IMG/VR virus record: IMGVR_UViG_3300035682_001186
Coordinates: 1 to 64,000 of that record
Length of the DNA: 64,000 bases
From: a virus
Reading direction: 5' to 3' (one strand)
A program made the position numbers and the translations under genes. The notes under the pieces are model-generated. The model was given only the letters and a program-made list of their open reading frames with translations, searched no databases and was not told the origin of the DNA. Shown piece by piece: positions 17,030 to 24,958 of this stretch (positions are counted from its first letter, which is position 1; every line of letters starts with the position of its first letter).

Positions 17030-17961
17030 TATCGTACCTTTTTCTCAATATCTGCAACAATAGTATTAAACATATCGTCTAGTTCTTTTGTTGTAAAATT
17101 AATTGTTCCTTCATTTAATCTATTACTTAAAGTGGCATCTAATCCGGCAATACGTATTGGTGTATATTTTCTAACTTGTTGTGTTTCAATGATTTTAAAA
17201 TAATCTGGATAACTAGTATTGATTGGAAATGTACTACCAAAAATTACAGTACCTGGAGTTCCAACTGCACGAGCCATATGTTGACCTACACTATCACATC
17301 CAATAAAATAATCGGCTTCTTGAACCAATGCACCCCATTGTCTAAGATCACATGTATATTTTTGTGATACTGTATCTTGTTTCAATTGAAAATCTGGTTC
17401 ACCAAAGAAAATAGTATTATATCTCATGGCAATTTTCTTAACAAGATAGAGATAATCTTTCTGACTTAAACTACGTGATTCTTCATCAAATACACCTTGA
17501 CGATTATCTATTTTGGCACCGCGACCAAATGGTTGAAAGATTACTGTTTTTTGTTTTTTCTGTGCAGCTTTCAAATCTTCAAGTGTATTCTTTGCTACCA
17601 TAACTTCTTGTTGATTAAATTTAAGAACTGGTATACCTAAATCACTATGATCTTTAGTATTATTAATTTCTCTATCAAATCCTTCTACTAAACTAATCTC
17701 TTGTCTAAAATAAGCTGGACAACGATATGGTTCTGGTGTAATAATTTGATCTGCATTTTTAATTACATTGTCAAATACACCTTTAGTATCAATTCCATAT
17801 GTTCTGTCTTGTAGTTCTGGAATACCCCAATATAAGAAATCCCATGCGGCTACCATAACTGCCCAATCAACATCTGGATTTAATTTACCAAATTTAATAA
17901 GTGCTGGAATTGCTGCAATTGCACGACCAGCACCACCATCAATCCAAAATATCTTTTTCAT
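17029..17961 (-). CDS. GT9-like glycosyltransferase (heptosyltransferase family)
   Basis: 310-residue GT-B enzyme like ADP-heptose:LPS heptosyltransferases. The N-terminal loop is DGGAGRAIAAIPAL (residues 8-21), in the place of the GxGD loop. The donor-binding domain carries FQPFGRGAK and ADYFIGCDSVGQHMARAVGTPGTVIFG (~215-241), the D-S-x-x-x-H-x-A signature of GT9. A ribosome site AAGAGAG precedes the ATG at 17961 and a 63-nt gap separates it from the upstream gene. The donor need not be heptose. Confidence 0.82.
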   Translation of the reverse strand: MKKIFWIDGGAGRAIAAIPALIKFGKLNPDVDWAVMVAAWDFLYWGIPELQDRTYGIDTKGVFDNVIKNADQIITPEPYRCPAYFRQEISLVEGFDREINNTKDHSDLGIPVLKFNQQEVMVAKNTLEDLKAAQKKQKTVIFQPFGRGAKIDNRQGVFDEESRSLSQKDYLYLVKKIAMRYNTIFFGEPDFQLKQDTVSQKYTCDLRQWGALVQEADYFIGCDSVGQHMARAVGTPGTVIFGSTFPINTSYPDYFKIIETQQVRKYTPIRIAGLDATLSNRLNEGTINFTTKELDDMFNTIVADIEKKVR

Positions 17962-18024
17962 TGTTTAACTCTCTTATAATAAAACTTACTATTATTTACA
18001 TCATAACAATGACATTCAAATATT

Positions 18025-19416
18025 TTATTTGTACCAAAACCAAACATTAGATTGTGTAAATCTGATCTCATTAGTAATATTATTCTTTTGTCTAAACTCA
18101 TTAACTGCTTGATTTACTGCTGGTAAATTCCAATCATGACCAGCAAATATACCACCTGTTTTGACTTTATCCCAATAATTATCTAAATCTCTAACTACTG
18201 CTGAATAACTATGATCACCATCAATAAAGATATAATCTAAACTTTGATCTGGTATATAGGATGCTGCCGTAGTAGCATCCATTTCTAATAATTCTATTTT
18301 ATCCATATATGGATTTAATAGATTCATAGCATATTCACGCCATTGATCTACCATTGATTGTGTAACTGGTCCCCACCAATCCATATATGGTGTCCAACTA
18401 TCAATAGCATATACTTTACTAATCTCTGGTGCCAAATCAAAGAAATGTCTAAGAGTATATCCTTTACAAACACCTAATTCACATCCGATAAGATCAGTAC
18501 CTAACTCTTTGATATATGATAGTAAACCATATGCCGATACGTCTTTCAATGATACTATACTATTTCCATCTCTAACTGATAATAAAGTTTTAATCATTTC
18601 AGTTATTGTACTATTTTCTAATAAATATTTTTGAACAATTGGTTGAGGTTGTCCACCTACTAGTAACAGATTTGATAAATCTGATCCCCATTTTTCAATG
18701 AATCTATCAAAATATATTTTGTCTCTTTGTTTAGTTTCATCAGAGGTTTCACCACTGTCCCATAATGATTTACCTTGAAAATGTAATAGATATGATTGTG
18801 TAGTATATTTGACATTGAATCCTAATTGAATTGCACGAATTCTATAATCAACATCTTCACCACCACCTACACCAAAACTTTCATCAAATAATCCTATCTT
18901 AGAATATATCTCATAAGGTAATCTAAATGCATAAAATGGCATTAATAATCTTTCATAAAATCCAGCTGGATTAAGTTGTTTATGTCGTCTAACAATATCA
19001 CTTAAAGTATAAAAATTATTATCAAATTGATTCATTGACATTGAATTTGTCAATGTTAATTGATCTGTAGTATATTCATGTGTTTGATTACAACTAGATA
19101 TAACAATAACATTATTATGTTGAGTTAATGGTTGTAACCAATTTTCAGTAAAAACAATATCATTGTTTAGAATAATAAGATCCTTACCATCAGATATACT
19201 AATAATATCATTGATATTTTTGGCAAAACTTTTTGGTTGTTCATTGACAATTACAGTAACATTTGGTCTTTGAGTAGTAACTATCTGATCATTATCAATC
19301 AAGTAAAATACATCATTTGATTTTAATTTAGTAAATCTAAAAAAACTTGAAATAGCCAAATCAGTATAATGATCAGACTTTTTTGTAGTGATCATTAAAA
19401 ATACTATTGGTCTCAT
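18025..19416 (-). CDS. GT2-like glycosyltransferase fused to a methyltransferase
   Basis: 463-residue fusion. Residues 1-~225 form a GT-A (family 2) glycosyltransferase: LIILNNDIVFTENWL (NND as the metal-binding DxD, ~75-90) and FGVGGGEDVDYRIRAIQLG (~180-198, the ED catalytic motif). Residues ~275-463 form a class I methyltransferase: LIGCELGVCKGYTLRHFF, VYAIDSWTPY, LDYIFIDGDHSYSAVVRDL and GGIFAGHDW, matching the Methyltransf_24 type. One protein would therefore add and methylate a sugar. The start overlaps the stop of the upstream sulfotransferase by 4 nt (ATGA). Confidence 0.83.
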   Translation of the reverse strand: MRPIVFLMITTKKSDHYTDLAISSFFRFTKLKSNDVFYLIDNDQIVTTQRPNVTVIVNEQPKSFAKNINDIISISDGKDLIILNNDIVFTENWLQPLTQHNNVIVISSCNQTHEYTTDQLTLTNSMSMNQFDNNFYTLSDIVRRHKQLNPAGFYERLLMPFYAFRLPYEIYSKIGLFDESFGVGGGEDVDYRIRAIQLGFNVKYTTQSYLLHFQGKSLWDSGETSDETKQRDKIYFDRFIEKWGSDLSNLLLVGGQPQPIVQKYLLENSTITEMIKTLLSVRDGNSIVSLKDVSAYGLLSYIKELGTDLIGCELGVCKGYTLRHFFDLAPEISKVYAIDSWTPYMDWWGPVTQSMVDQWREYAMNLLNPYMDKIELLEMDATTAASYIPDQSLDYIFIDGDHSYSAVVRDLDNYWDKVKTGGIFAGHDWNLPAVNQAVNEFRQKNNITNEIRFTQSNVWFWYK

Positions 19417-20213
19417 GATTTATTCCAAAAATCCAATTTCATATCTGTATATAATTTTGTCAATTCTTTACCAATGACTAATTCTGGTTCTGGACTCACT
19501 CGTTCCATTACTGATCTGACATCATGTAATCCATTTAAACCACCATGATAATCATCATTTTCTAACATTGATTGCATATTATTAATATCAACTTGATATG
19601 TTTCTATACCAATAAATTCACAAATTCTATTCATTGTATATTGACTGTTATTAACAATATCATTATATTCAACAATACACATATCAATGTCAAATGAATT
19701 GTATCCCATTCTGAAACTTGTATATGGATGATTGATATATTTTTCCCACAATATACGACAACGATTTTTGTTATTGATTGCTAAATTATTGTCAATTAAA
19801 TCTTGATCTACAAATGTAATTTTATCTGAATTTTTATTAATCAACAAGATGTAAGATGATAGAATTTCTGGTATACTTCTAGCCGTACAGATGATTTTTG
19901 GTTTTGATCCTAATGCATTAATCATTAACTTACCGTGTCTAGGCCATAATCTATTTTTATCAATGATAACAGGTTTGTCTATATGATGATAGGCACCTGC
20001 GATCATACCATTTATAATATTTCCGTATTGATCTGGATGTCTGTTGACATATGCAGCTGAAATATTATTCCAATTATTGTCAATGATTTCTATTAAATCA
20101 ATAACTGGACTAGTAGTACTGGAATGAATTAATGGATGTTGATTTAATAACGATCCTAGAACAGAACTTCCTGATCTGGGAATTCCGGACATCATAATAA
20201 ATTGTTTATTCAT
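19413..20213 (-). CDS. Sulfotransferase family protein 2
   Basis: 266-residue PAPS-dependent sulfotransferase-like protein, divergent from the one at 14436-15335. The phosphosulfate loop is SGIPRSGSSVLGSLL (residues 9-23). KIICTARSIPEILSSYI (~106-122) is the 3'-phosphate region, and CIVEYNDIVNNSQYTMNRICEFIG (~180-203) is the family C-terminal segment. ATGA overlaps on both sides place it in the operon. Two different sulfotransferases imply at least two sulfation sites or acceptors (inference). Confidence 0.82.
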   Translation of the reverse strand: MNKQFIMMSGIPRSGSSVLGSLLNQHPLIHSSTTSPVIDLIEIIDNNWNNISAAYVNRHPDQYGNIINGMIAGAYHHIDKPVIIDKNRLWPRHGKLMINALGSKPKIICTARSIPEILSSYILLINKNSDKITFVDQDLIDNNLAINNKNRCRILWEKYINHPYTSFRMGYNSFDIDMCIVEYNDIVNNSQYTMNRICEFIGIETYQVDINNMQSMLENDDYHGGLNGLHDVRSVMERVSPEPELVIGKELTKLYTDMKLDFWNKS

Positions 20214-20917
20214 AATTGTTTTTTCATTACTGGTAAGATTGGTTTAGTAATGTGAACTGTTTTATTATACCATTTTTCAAAGTCACCTGTAAACTTATAT
20301 GGACCAATATGATTACAAGTGATTTCTTGATCTAACCAAATTTTAAATCCACCATCTTTAAGTTTATTAAATGCATGAATATCTTCACTAATCATTTGAT
20401 CTACACCGGCGACATTTTGAATCACAACATCAAATATCATTCTACGTTCTTTGTCGTCTTTTGGATCCATATATGATTTACTTACGTCCCATAAATGTTG
20501 CATGGCAACTTTACTAAATTTTACAAACCCAGTACCAAGACCATCAACTTCAATTAATTTAGTTATTGGATCTCGTGGTTTCTTCTGTAATTGTCTAACA
20601 ACATATTCTTCTTTATCACCTTTTTTGCGATAGGTACCACCTACTACATCAACTGGATAATCTAATAGTTTGAAAAATTGTTCTGGTTGCCATTCAATGT
20701 CACTATCAATCCAAACTAAATCATCTACATTAGATTCTAAGGCAACATGAATAGTATCATTACGTGCACGTTGAAGTAATGCATCAAAACTTACCCACAT
20801 AGGTATAATTTCAATATCACGTTTAATAGCCATTTTAATAGTGTTCATTAAAGCATTGACATACCAAACATCAATTCTACCATCATAACATGGTGTGCCA
20901 ATCATTACTTTACGCAT
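20210..20917 (-). CDS. Glycosyltransferase, GT-A fold
   Basis: 235-residue GT-A type transferase of a kind common in T4-like phages: IGTPCYDGRIDVWYVNALM (N-terminal strand), then DDLVWIDSDIEWQPEQF (residues ~67-83, DSD as the metal-binding motif), GLGTGFVKFSK, and SEDIHAFNKLKDGGFKIWLD with a downstream CNHIG (catalytic acid and metal His). Single compact domain without membrane segments. It overlaps the upstream gene by 13 nt and the downstream gene by 4 nt. Confidence 0.82.
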   Translation of the reverse strand: MRKVMIGTPCYDGRIDVWYVNALMNTIKMAIKRDIEIIPMWVSFDALLQRARNDTIHVALESNVDDLVWIDSDIEWQPEQFFKLLDYPVDVVGGTYRKKGDKEEYVVRQLQKKPRDPITKLIEVDGLGTGFVKFSKVAMQHLWDVSKSYMDPKDDKERRMIFDVVIQNVAGVDQMISEDIHAFNKLKDGGFKIWLDQEITCNHIGPYKFTGDFEKWYNKTVHITKPILPVMKKQL

Positions 20918-21801
20918 AATTCACCAAAAAATTTATTCCATTCTGTTTTACGAATATTCCATGAATATCTTAGATTGAACCAATCACTTTGTTCTAATAG
21001 ACCTTCACTGGAATAATTATTTATAGCGTCATTTAGAGCTTGAGAATAATTGTGTGTGAGTTCTTGTCTATCATCACTATAGTCTACATATGTGGCATAG
21101 TCATCACACGTTTCGGATAATGCCCCATAATTAGTTGTTACTATACGACAACCAGCTGCGCCGGCTTCAATAGCGGATAAACAACTTGTTTCTTCATATA
21201 TACTTGGATAGGCTAATATATGAGATTGTTGAAGTGCATATCTAACTGCCTGATTCATACCAAAACCTTTATAGATAACATTTTTCATTGTACGACAACG
21301 ATGAAACAATTGTTCTATATGTGAATTAGTGGCATATCCTTTACCATAGATAATATTGGATGAATAGACTGTCAATTCAACATCCGATCTGTTGAGTAGT
21401 TGAAAAGCGTCTAGTAATACTTCTAATCCACGATTAGGCATACTGGTATAAATCAATCTTATTTTATCAGTTGGTTTATATTTAAATTCAATATCTTCAA
21501 TGGCATTTCTGATAACTAGATTTTTAGATTCATCTACTGGAAATCTATTTTGAAATTGATTTTTTTGCCATTCAGATACATAAACAAATTTATCTATATT
21601 ATCGGTAAAATTTTTATATAACATACCGATAATATTTTGTTGATCGTATGATAGATGTTGCCAAACAATGTTTGCACGATTTGGATCTATTAGACCTTCA
21701 TAACAAACAGAAACAATCAAATTGATCTGATCAGACCAATCTGTTCCTGTATATTTAATTAAGTTATTGTAAAGTAATTCTGTTCCGCCGATAGGTTTCA
21801 T
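20905..21801 (-). CDS. Glycosyltransferase, GT-B fold (GT4), first gene of cassette
   Basis: 298-residue GT4-like protein: KPIGGTELLYNNLIKY at the N-terminus, IYTSMPNRGLEVLLDAFQLL (~117-136, start of the donor domain), YPSIYEETSCLSAIEAGAAGC with an EX7E motif (E-TSCLSAI-E, ~208-216). It is the first gene of the 10.6-21.8 kb cassette. No good Shine-Dalgarno site precedes the ATG. Instead the start codon lies in the right arm of an 8-bp hairpin (21795-21821), so translation may be controlled. A weak late-type box is at 21853-21860. Confidence 0.82.
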   Translation of the reverse strand: MKPIGGTELLYNNLIKYTGTDWSDQINLIVSVCYEGLIDPNRANIVWQHLSYDQQNIIGMLYKNFTDNIDKFVYVSEWQKNQFQNRFPVDESKNLVIRNAIEDIEFKYKPTDKIRLIYTSMPNRGLEVLLDAFQLLNRSDVELTVYSSNIIYGKGYATNSHIEQLFHRCRTMKNVIYKGFGMNQAVRYALQQSHILAYPSIYEETSCLSAIEAGAAGCRIVTTNYGALSETCDDYATYVDYSDDRQELTHNYSQALNDAINNYSSEGLLEQSDWFNLRYSWNIRKTEWNKFFGELCVK

Positions 21802-21821
21802 ACATATATTTAATATGAAAC
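21795..21821 (-). promoter_or_regulatory. Hairpin covering the start codon of the first cassette gene
   Basis: Arms GTTTCATA (21795-21802) and TATGAAAC (21814-21821), 11-nt loop. In the minus-strand transcript the ATG at 21801-21799 is inside the 3' arm. Confidence 0.5.
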
Positions 21822-21852
21822 TTAGTGACAGAAAATTAAAATTTAGATGATT

Positions 21853-21860
21853 GATTTATA
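21853..21860 (-). promoter_or_regulatory. Possible late promoter of the glycan cassette
   Basis: The minus strand reads TATAAATC, one mismatch from T4 TATAAATA, ~52 nt upstream of the first cassette ATG. Weak evidence; it lies just before the end of the upstream gene. Confidence 0.3.
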
Positions 21861-21873
21861 AAAATATGTGACG

Positions 21874-22113
21874 CTATGAGGCGGGCGGATTTATAGGTTC
21901 ATCAGTATCCAAAATTCCATTCAATTTCCACAGTTCTGTATGTTCAAAAATTTGATCTACTGGATACGCTTGTACTGCTTCCCAAATAATTGAGGTTCCA
22001 TCATATGGAGTTCCAATAATCAGATTATTTTCTTCATCTGTATCTGCATTCAATCCAACTGCAGTATGTTCAGGGTTGGCCCAAAACATTGAATGTATTT
22101 GTTTAATTTTCAT
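21874..22113 (-). CDS. Small conserved protein downstream of fibre gene
   Basis: 79-residue acidic protein starting MKIKQIHSMFWANPEHTAVG, with a compact alpha/beta-looking core (NNLIIGTPYDGTSIIWEAVQAYP) and an acidic, Pro-rich end. I do not know its function; small proteins of this sort next to fibre genes are sometimes fibre chaperones, which is only a suggestion. Start at 22113, directly after an AAGGAAAT ribosome site 14 nt downstream of the fibre gene's stop; longer in-frame upstream sequence lies within the fibre gene and is rejected. Confidence 0.68.
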   Translation of the reverse strand: MKIKQIHSMFWANPEHTAVGLNADTDEENNLIIGTPYDGTSIIWEAVQAYPVDQIFEHTELWKLNGILDTDEPINPPAS

Positions 22114-22126
22114 TTTAATTTCCTTT

Positions 22127-24319
22127 TCAAGAGGGTGATCTAACAATATTTGCACCAGATCCCAAAATAAAAAATTGAAATCCGTTGTAATATGAATATA
22201 TAGGATATTGAGATGATCCAAAAGCTGTAGTGAAGTTAGGTCTTAAAACCCATGTAACTGCGTCTGTTGATGTAGCGCACGTGCCAAGTAATCCGCTAGC
22301 AATAAAAAAAGATCCAGTCCAACCAATTGTGGTTATGTTTTGTGTAGTTACCGCTGCAAGACCAGGCCGCGCTGTCCAAGAAATTCCATCAATTGACGAA
22401 ACACAACTACCTTCGGAACCGACTACCACTATCAGAGAACTGTTCGTGCTTACAGCAATAGAGTTCGGGGTCATTGTTGACGATGAGTAGGCTGCGTTGA
22501 ATGCAGTAGACCGATTTGTCCAAGTAATACCATCAGGTGATGTACTTAACGCTCTGCTAGATGAACTTAGTCCATTAGTAAGAATAAATAAGCCTAATGT
22601 GGGACTCCATGCTAATGCATGCCCGTTGGCAAAGTTTGCTTGGAAACTAGGAAATCCAGGAGATGAGAATGTCCAAGTAATACCATTGGTTGAACGAACG
22701 ACTCTAGGGCTGGAGCCGCGCGATTCGCCAACTAAAAATGTTGTTCCATTCCACACCAAATTAGTAGTAGATGACGAGAGGAAACTGGTAACGGAAGTAA
22801 AACTGTTTGAACGAGTCCATGTAATTCCATCAGGAGAATAACAAGCAAAACAAGTTTCGCCTGATCCCTCCAGACCAGTTGCAACATAATTTATTCCATT
22901 ATAATTAATAGATTTAAGACTTGCCAAAGAAGTGGTGTTGGTTACAGCAATTGCTGCTAAACCAGGTTGTGAAGTCCATGTACTTCCATTGTTTGTTGAT
23001 GTGGCACAAGTACCATTATTTCCAACAACAACTGTCAATCCCGTCGATGAATTTCTTATAATACCAGATACGGTCATGGCTAAATTTCCAAGTGACCCAA
23101 TTGGAAATGTGGTCCCATCTGTTGATCTATAGTATAGTCCGATAGAACCAGTATATGATATCTGACTTGATGATCTAGAAAGTTGTGCTGGTGACTGAGT
23201 AGTAGAAAAAGTTACTCTGGTTGTCCAATTAACTAAATCTGTTGATGTTGCAATTCGCTGTTGCGAAACAGCTACGTAAGTTGATCCCAATTTTAATATA
23301 TCAAACTGTCCCCCAATAGCACTAGTAGACATTTTTGTATAATTGATTCCATCAGATGTGTAAACAGTTGGGTATCCAGGTGTTCTGCAAAAGGTTATAT
23401 TGTCATATGTTATTGAAGCTGGACCACTTGGGGTCCCAAAGTCGGCTGTTCCATAAGCAGTAGCACATCCAGACCTATACGCCCAAGTAATACCGTCATC
23501 AGATGTAATTGCTATCATTTGATAAAAACTACCAGAACCGTTTGAAGAGTAGCCAAAGCTTATAAAACGACTTCCATTCCAAACACATCCCCAACCGCCA
23601 ATCTTAGTTCCACCATTATTTGGAGCTAAAGCAACTTGTGCAGCATATGACGCTGATGAACTTGTCCACGTAATACCATCAGTGGAATACGCTGCAGCGC
23701 CGCCATATGCAACAACACACCAACGGGTTAAGCTAGAAGAATATGCCATCTGTATATTGTTTGGTCCGAACGCGCCAAATACTGCTGCCAAAGTGCCTGA
23801 GGTCCATGTTACACCATTATTTGAAGAATAGAAATATAATGGTGTTAAAGGTGATGTAATAACCCATCTACCATTAGCAAAGTAAAGTCGTTGTTGCAAG
23901 GTGCGGGCGAGTAAACTGTTAATATTAGGTAATTCATTTAGATTACTTGAAACCGTATTCCAATTAACTCCATCCGATGATGAACGAATAGTCCAATTTG
24001 GTGCTGAAAAACTCAAAGCTAAAAATATAGATCCATTCCAAGCCGTATTATTAATATTTGATGTAACATCTGATACTGTGAAGTTTGTTGAAAAATTAGT
24101 TAGATTTGCAAAAGTTTGCCCAAGAATACCGGCATTAGTACCATAAAAATTAGAGATACTAATTGCGCCAGAGCTTGGTACTGCGCCATTAGTTCCAGAT
24201 ATGCCAGTAGCTACTAAACCTCCTCCGGCATAGTATTCGCTTAAACTGATTGGGTTAGTTCCACCAAATTCAGTTTGTATATCATTTAATGATAATGCAC
24301 CAGTAGTTGGTAATGTCAC
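22127..24319 (-). CDS. Tail fibre with Asp-box (beta-propeller-like) repeats
   Basis: 730-residue fibre. The N-terminus (PTTGALSLNDIQTEFGG, ISLSEYYAGG, VPSSGAISISNFYGT) is an attachment module common in tail fibres of T4-like phages. The rest contains about eleven copies of an S-x-D-G-x-x-W motif (for example SSDGVNW, STDGITW, SPDGITW, SIDGISW) at roughly 40-70-residue spacing, the Asp-box of sialidase-type beta-propellers. No catalytic sialidase residues can be picked out, so a carbohydrate-binding role is more likely. It starts with GTG at 24319 after AAGGATACAGAAGC, nearly the same initiation region as the neighbouring fibre gene. Confidence 0.78.
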   Translation of the reverse strand: MTLPTTGALSLNDIQTEFGGTNPISLSEYYAGGGLVATGISGTNGAVPSSGAISISNFYGTNAGILGQTFANLTNFSTNFTVSDVTSNINNTAWNGSIFLALSFSAPNWTIRSSSDGVNWNTVSSNLNELPNINSLLARTLQQRLYFANGRWVITSPLTPLYFYSSNNGVTWTSGTLAAVFGAFGPNNIQMAYSSSLTRWCVVAYGGAAAYSTDGITWTSSSASYAAQVALAPNNGGTKIGGWGCVWNGSRFISFGYSSNGSGSFYQMIAITSDDGITWAYRSGCATAYGTADFGTPSGPASITYDNITFCRTPGYPTVYTSDGINYTKMSTSAIGGQFDILKLGSTYVAVSQQRIATSTDLVNWTTRVTFSTTQSPAQLSRSSSQISYTGSIGLYYRSTDGTTFPIGSLGNLAMTVSGIIRNSSTGLTVVVGNNGTCATSTNNGSTWTSQPGLAAIAVTNTTSLASLKSINYNGINYVATGLEGSGETCFACYSPDGITWTRSNSFTSVTSFLSSSTTNLVWNGTTFLVGESRGSSPRVVRSTNGITWTFSSPGFPSFQANFANGHALAWSPTLGLFILTNGLSSSSRALSTSPDGITWTNRSTAFNAAYSSSTMTPNSIAVSTNSSLIVVVGSEGSCVSSIDGISWTARPGLAAVTTQNITTIGWTGSFFIASGLLGTCATSTDAVTWVLRPNFTTAFGSSQYPIYSYYNGFQFFILGSGANIVRSPS

Positions 24320-24346
24320 GCTTCTGTATCCTTATCTAATTAGAAT

Positions 24347-24946
24347 TTATTTCAGAAATTTGCACTTCAAATTCTTTAATAAATTCATTATTAAACCAAT
24401 CATAGTAGTACTTTTAACATTTTTACTCTTAAGTTCATCAATTTCTGTCTTGAGTTCAACAATTGATGCAAATGACAATGCTACTAATTTTTCATAATCA
24501 ACTGCTAATGTACCATCTTCACGAGTACGAACGGCTTGTGGAAACACTGACTGTACATCTTGTGCTATAACACCAAAGTCTGACTTTTGAACAAAATAAC
24601 CGTCCTCACCTCCGCGTTGTGCAACATAATCATCAGTCCAGTCAAATGTTTTACCACCAATCGCTGATACTTTATTAAGAGCATCGGGAATATCTTGAAT
24701 GTTCTCTTTAAATTTACGATCTGAAGAGTAAAAAGCAATTATATTATTAGTAGAACGAATCTCTCCAGTGGTCTGGACCACATTGTTAATATTCATCAAA
24801 ACTTGTGATGAAGTCACAGTGGTGCCGCCCACAGCCACTTGCTTGTACAATGTATTTGTACTGGCATCAAACCATTCATCACCCAGCTGTTGACTAACAG
24901 GCTGGGTGTTTGCAGTACGATTTACAATATACGGTCTGCTGCTCAT
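24347..24946 (-). CDS. Tail fibre protein with S74 intramolecular chaperone
   Basis: 199-residue protein. A short N-terminal segment (MSSRPYIVNRTANTQPVSQQLGDEWFD) contains the GDEWFD motif common in phage fibre tip proteins. From residue ~76, SSDRKFKENIQDI begins a peptidase S74 / endosialidase-type trimerisation chaperone (KTFDWTDDY, FGVIAQDVQSVFPQAV, AVDYEKLVALSFASIVELK), expected to help fold the trimer and cut itself off at the Ser before DRKFK. A C-terminal coiled coil follows. It is short for a fibre, so it may be a tip or adaptor. AAGGATACAGAAC ribosome site. Confidence 0.84.
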   Translation of the reverse strand: MSSRPYIVNRTANTQPVSQQLGDEWFDASTNTLYKQVAVGGTTVTSSQVLMNINNVVQTTGEIRSTNNIIAFYSSDRKFKENIQDIPDALNKVSAIGGKTFDWTDDYVAQRGGEDGYFVQKSDFGVIAQDVQSVFPQAVRTREDGTLAVDYEKLVALSFASIVELKTEIDELKSKNVKSTTMIGLIMNLLKNLKCKFLK

Positions 24947-24958
24947 TGTTCTGTATCC

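Noticed and set aside
22127-24319. Sialidase or glycan depolymerase activity for the Asp-box fibre
   Set aside because: Only the structural Asp-box repeats are visible; the catalytic Arg triad, Tyr/Glu pair or lyase signatures could not be identified.
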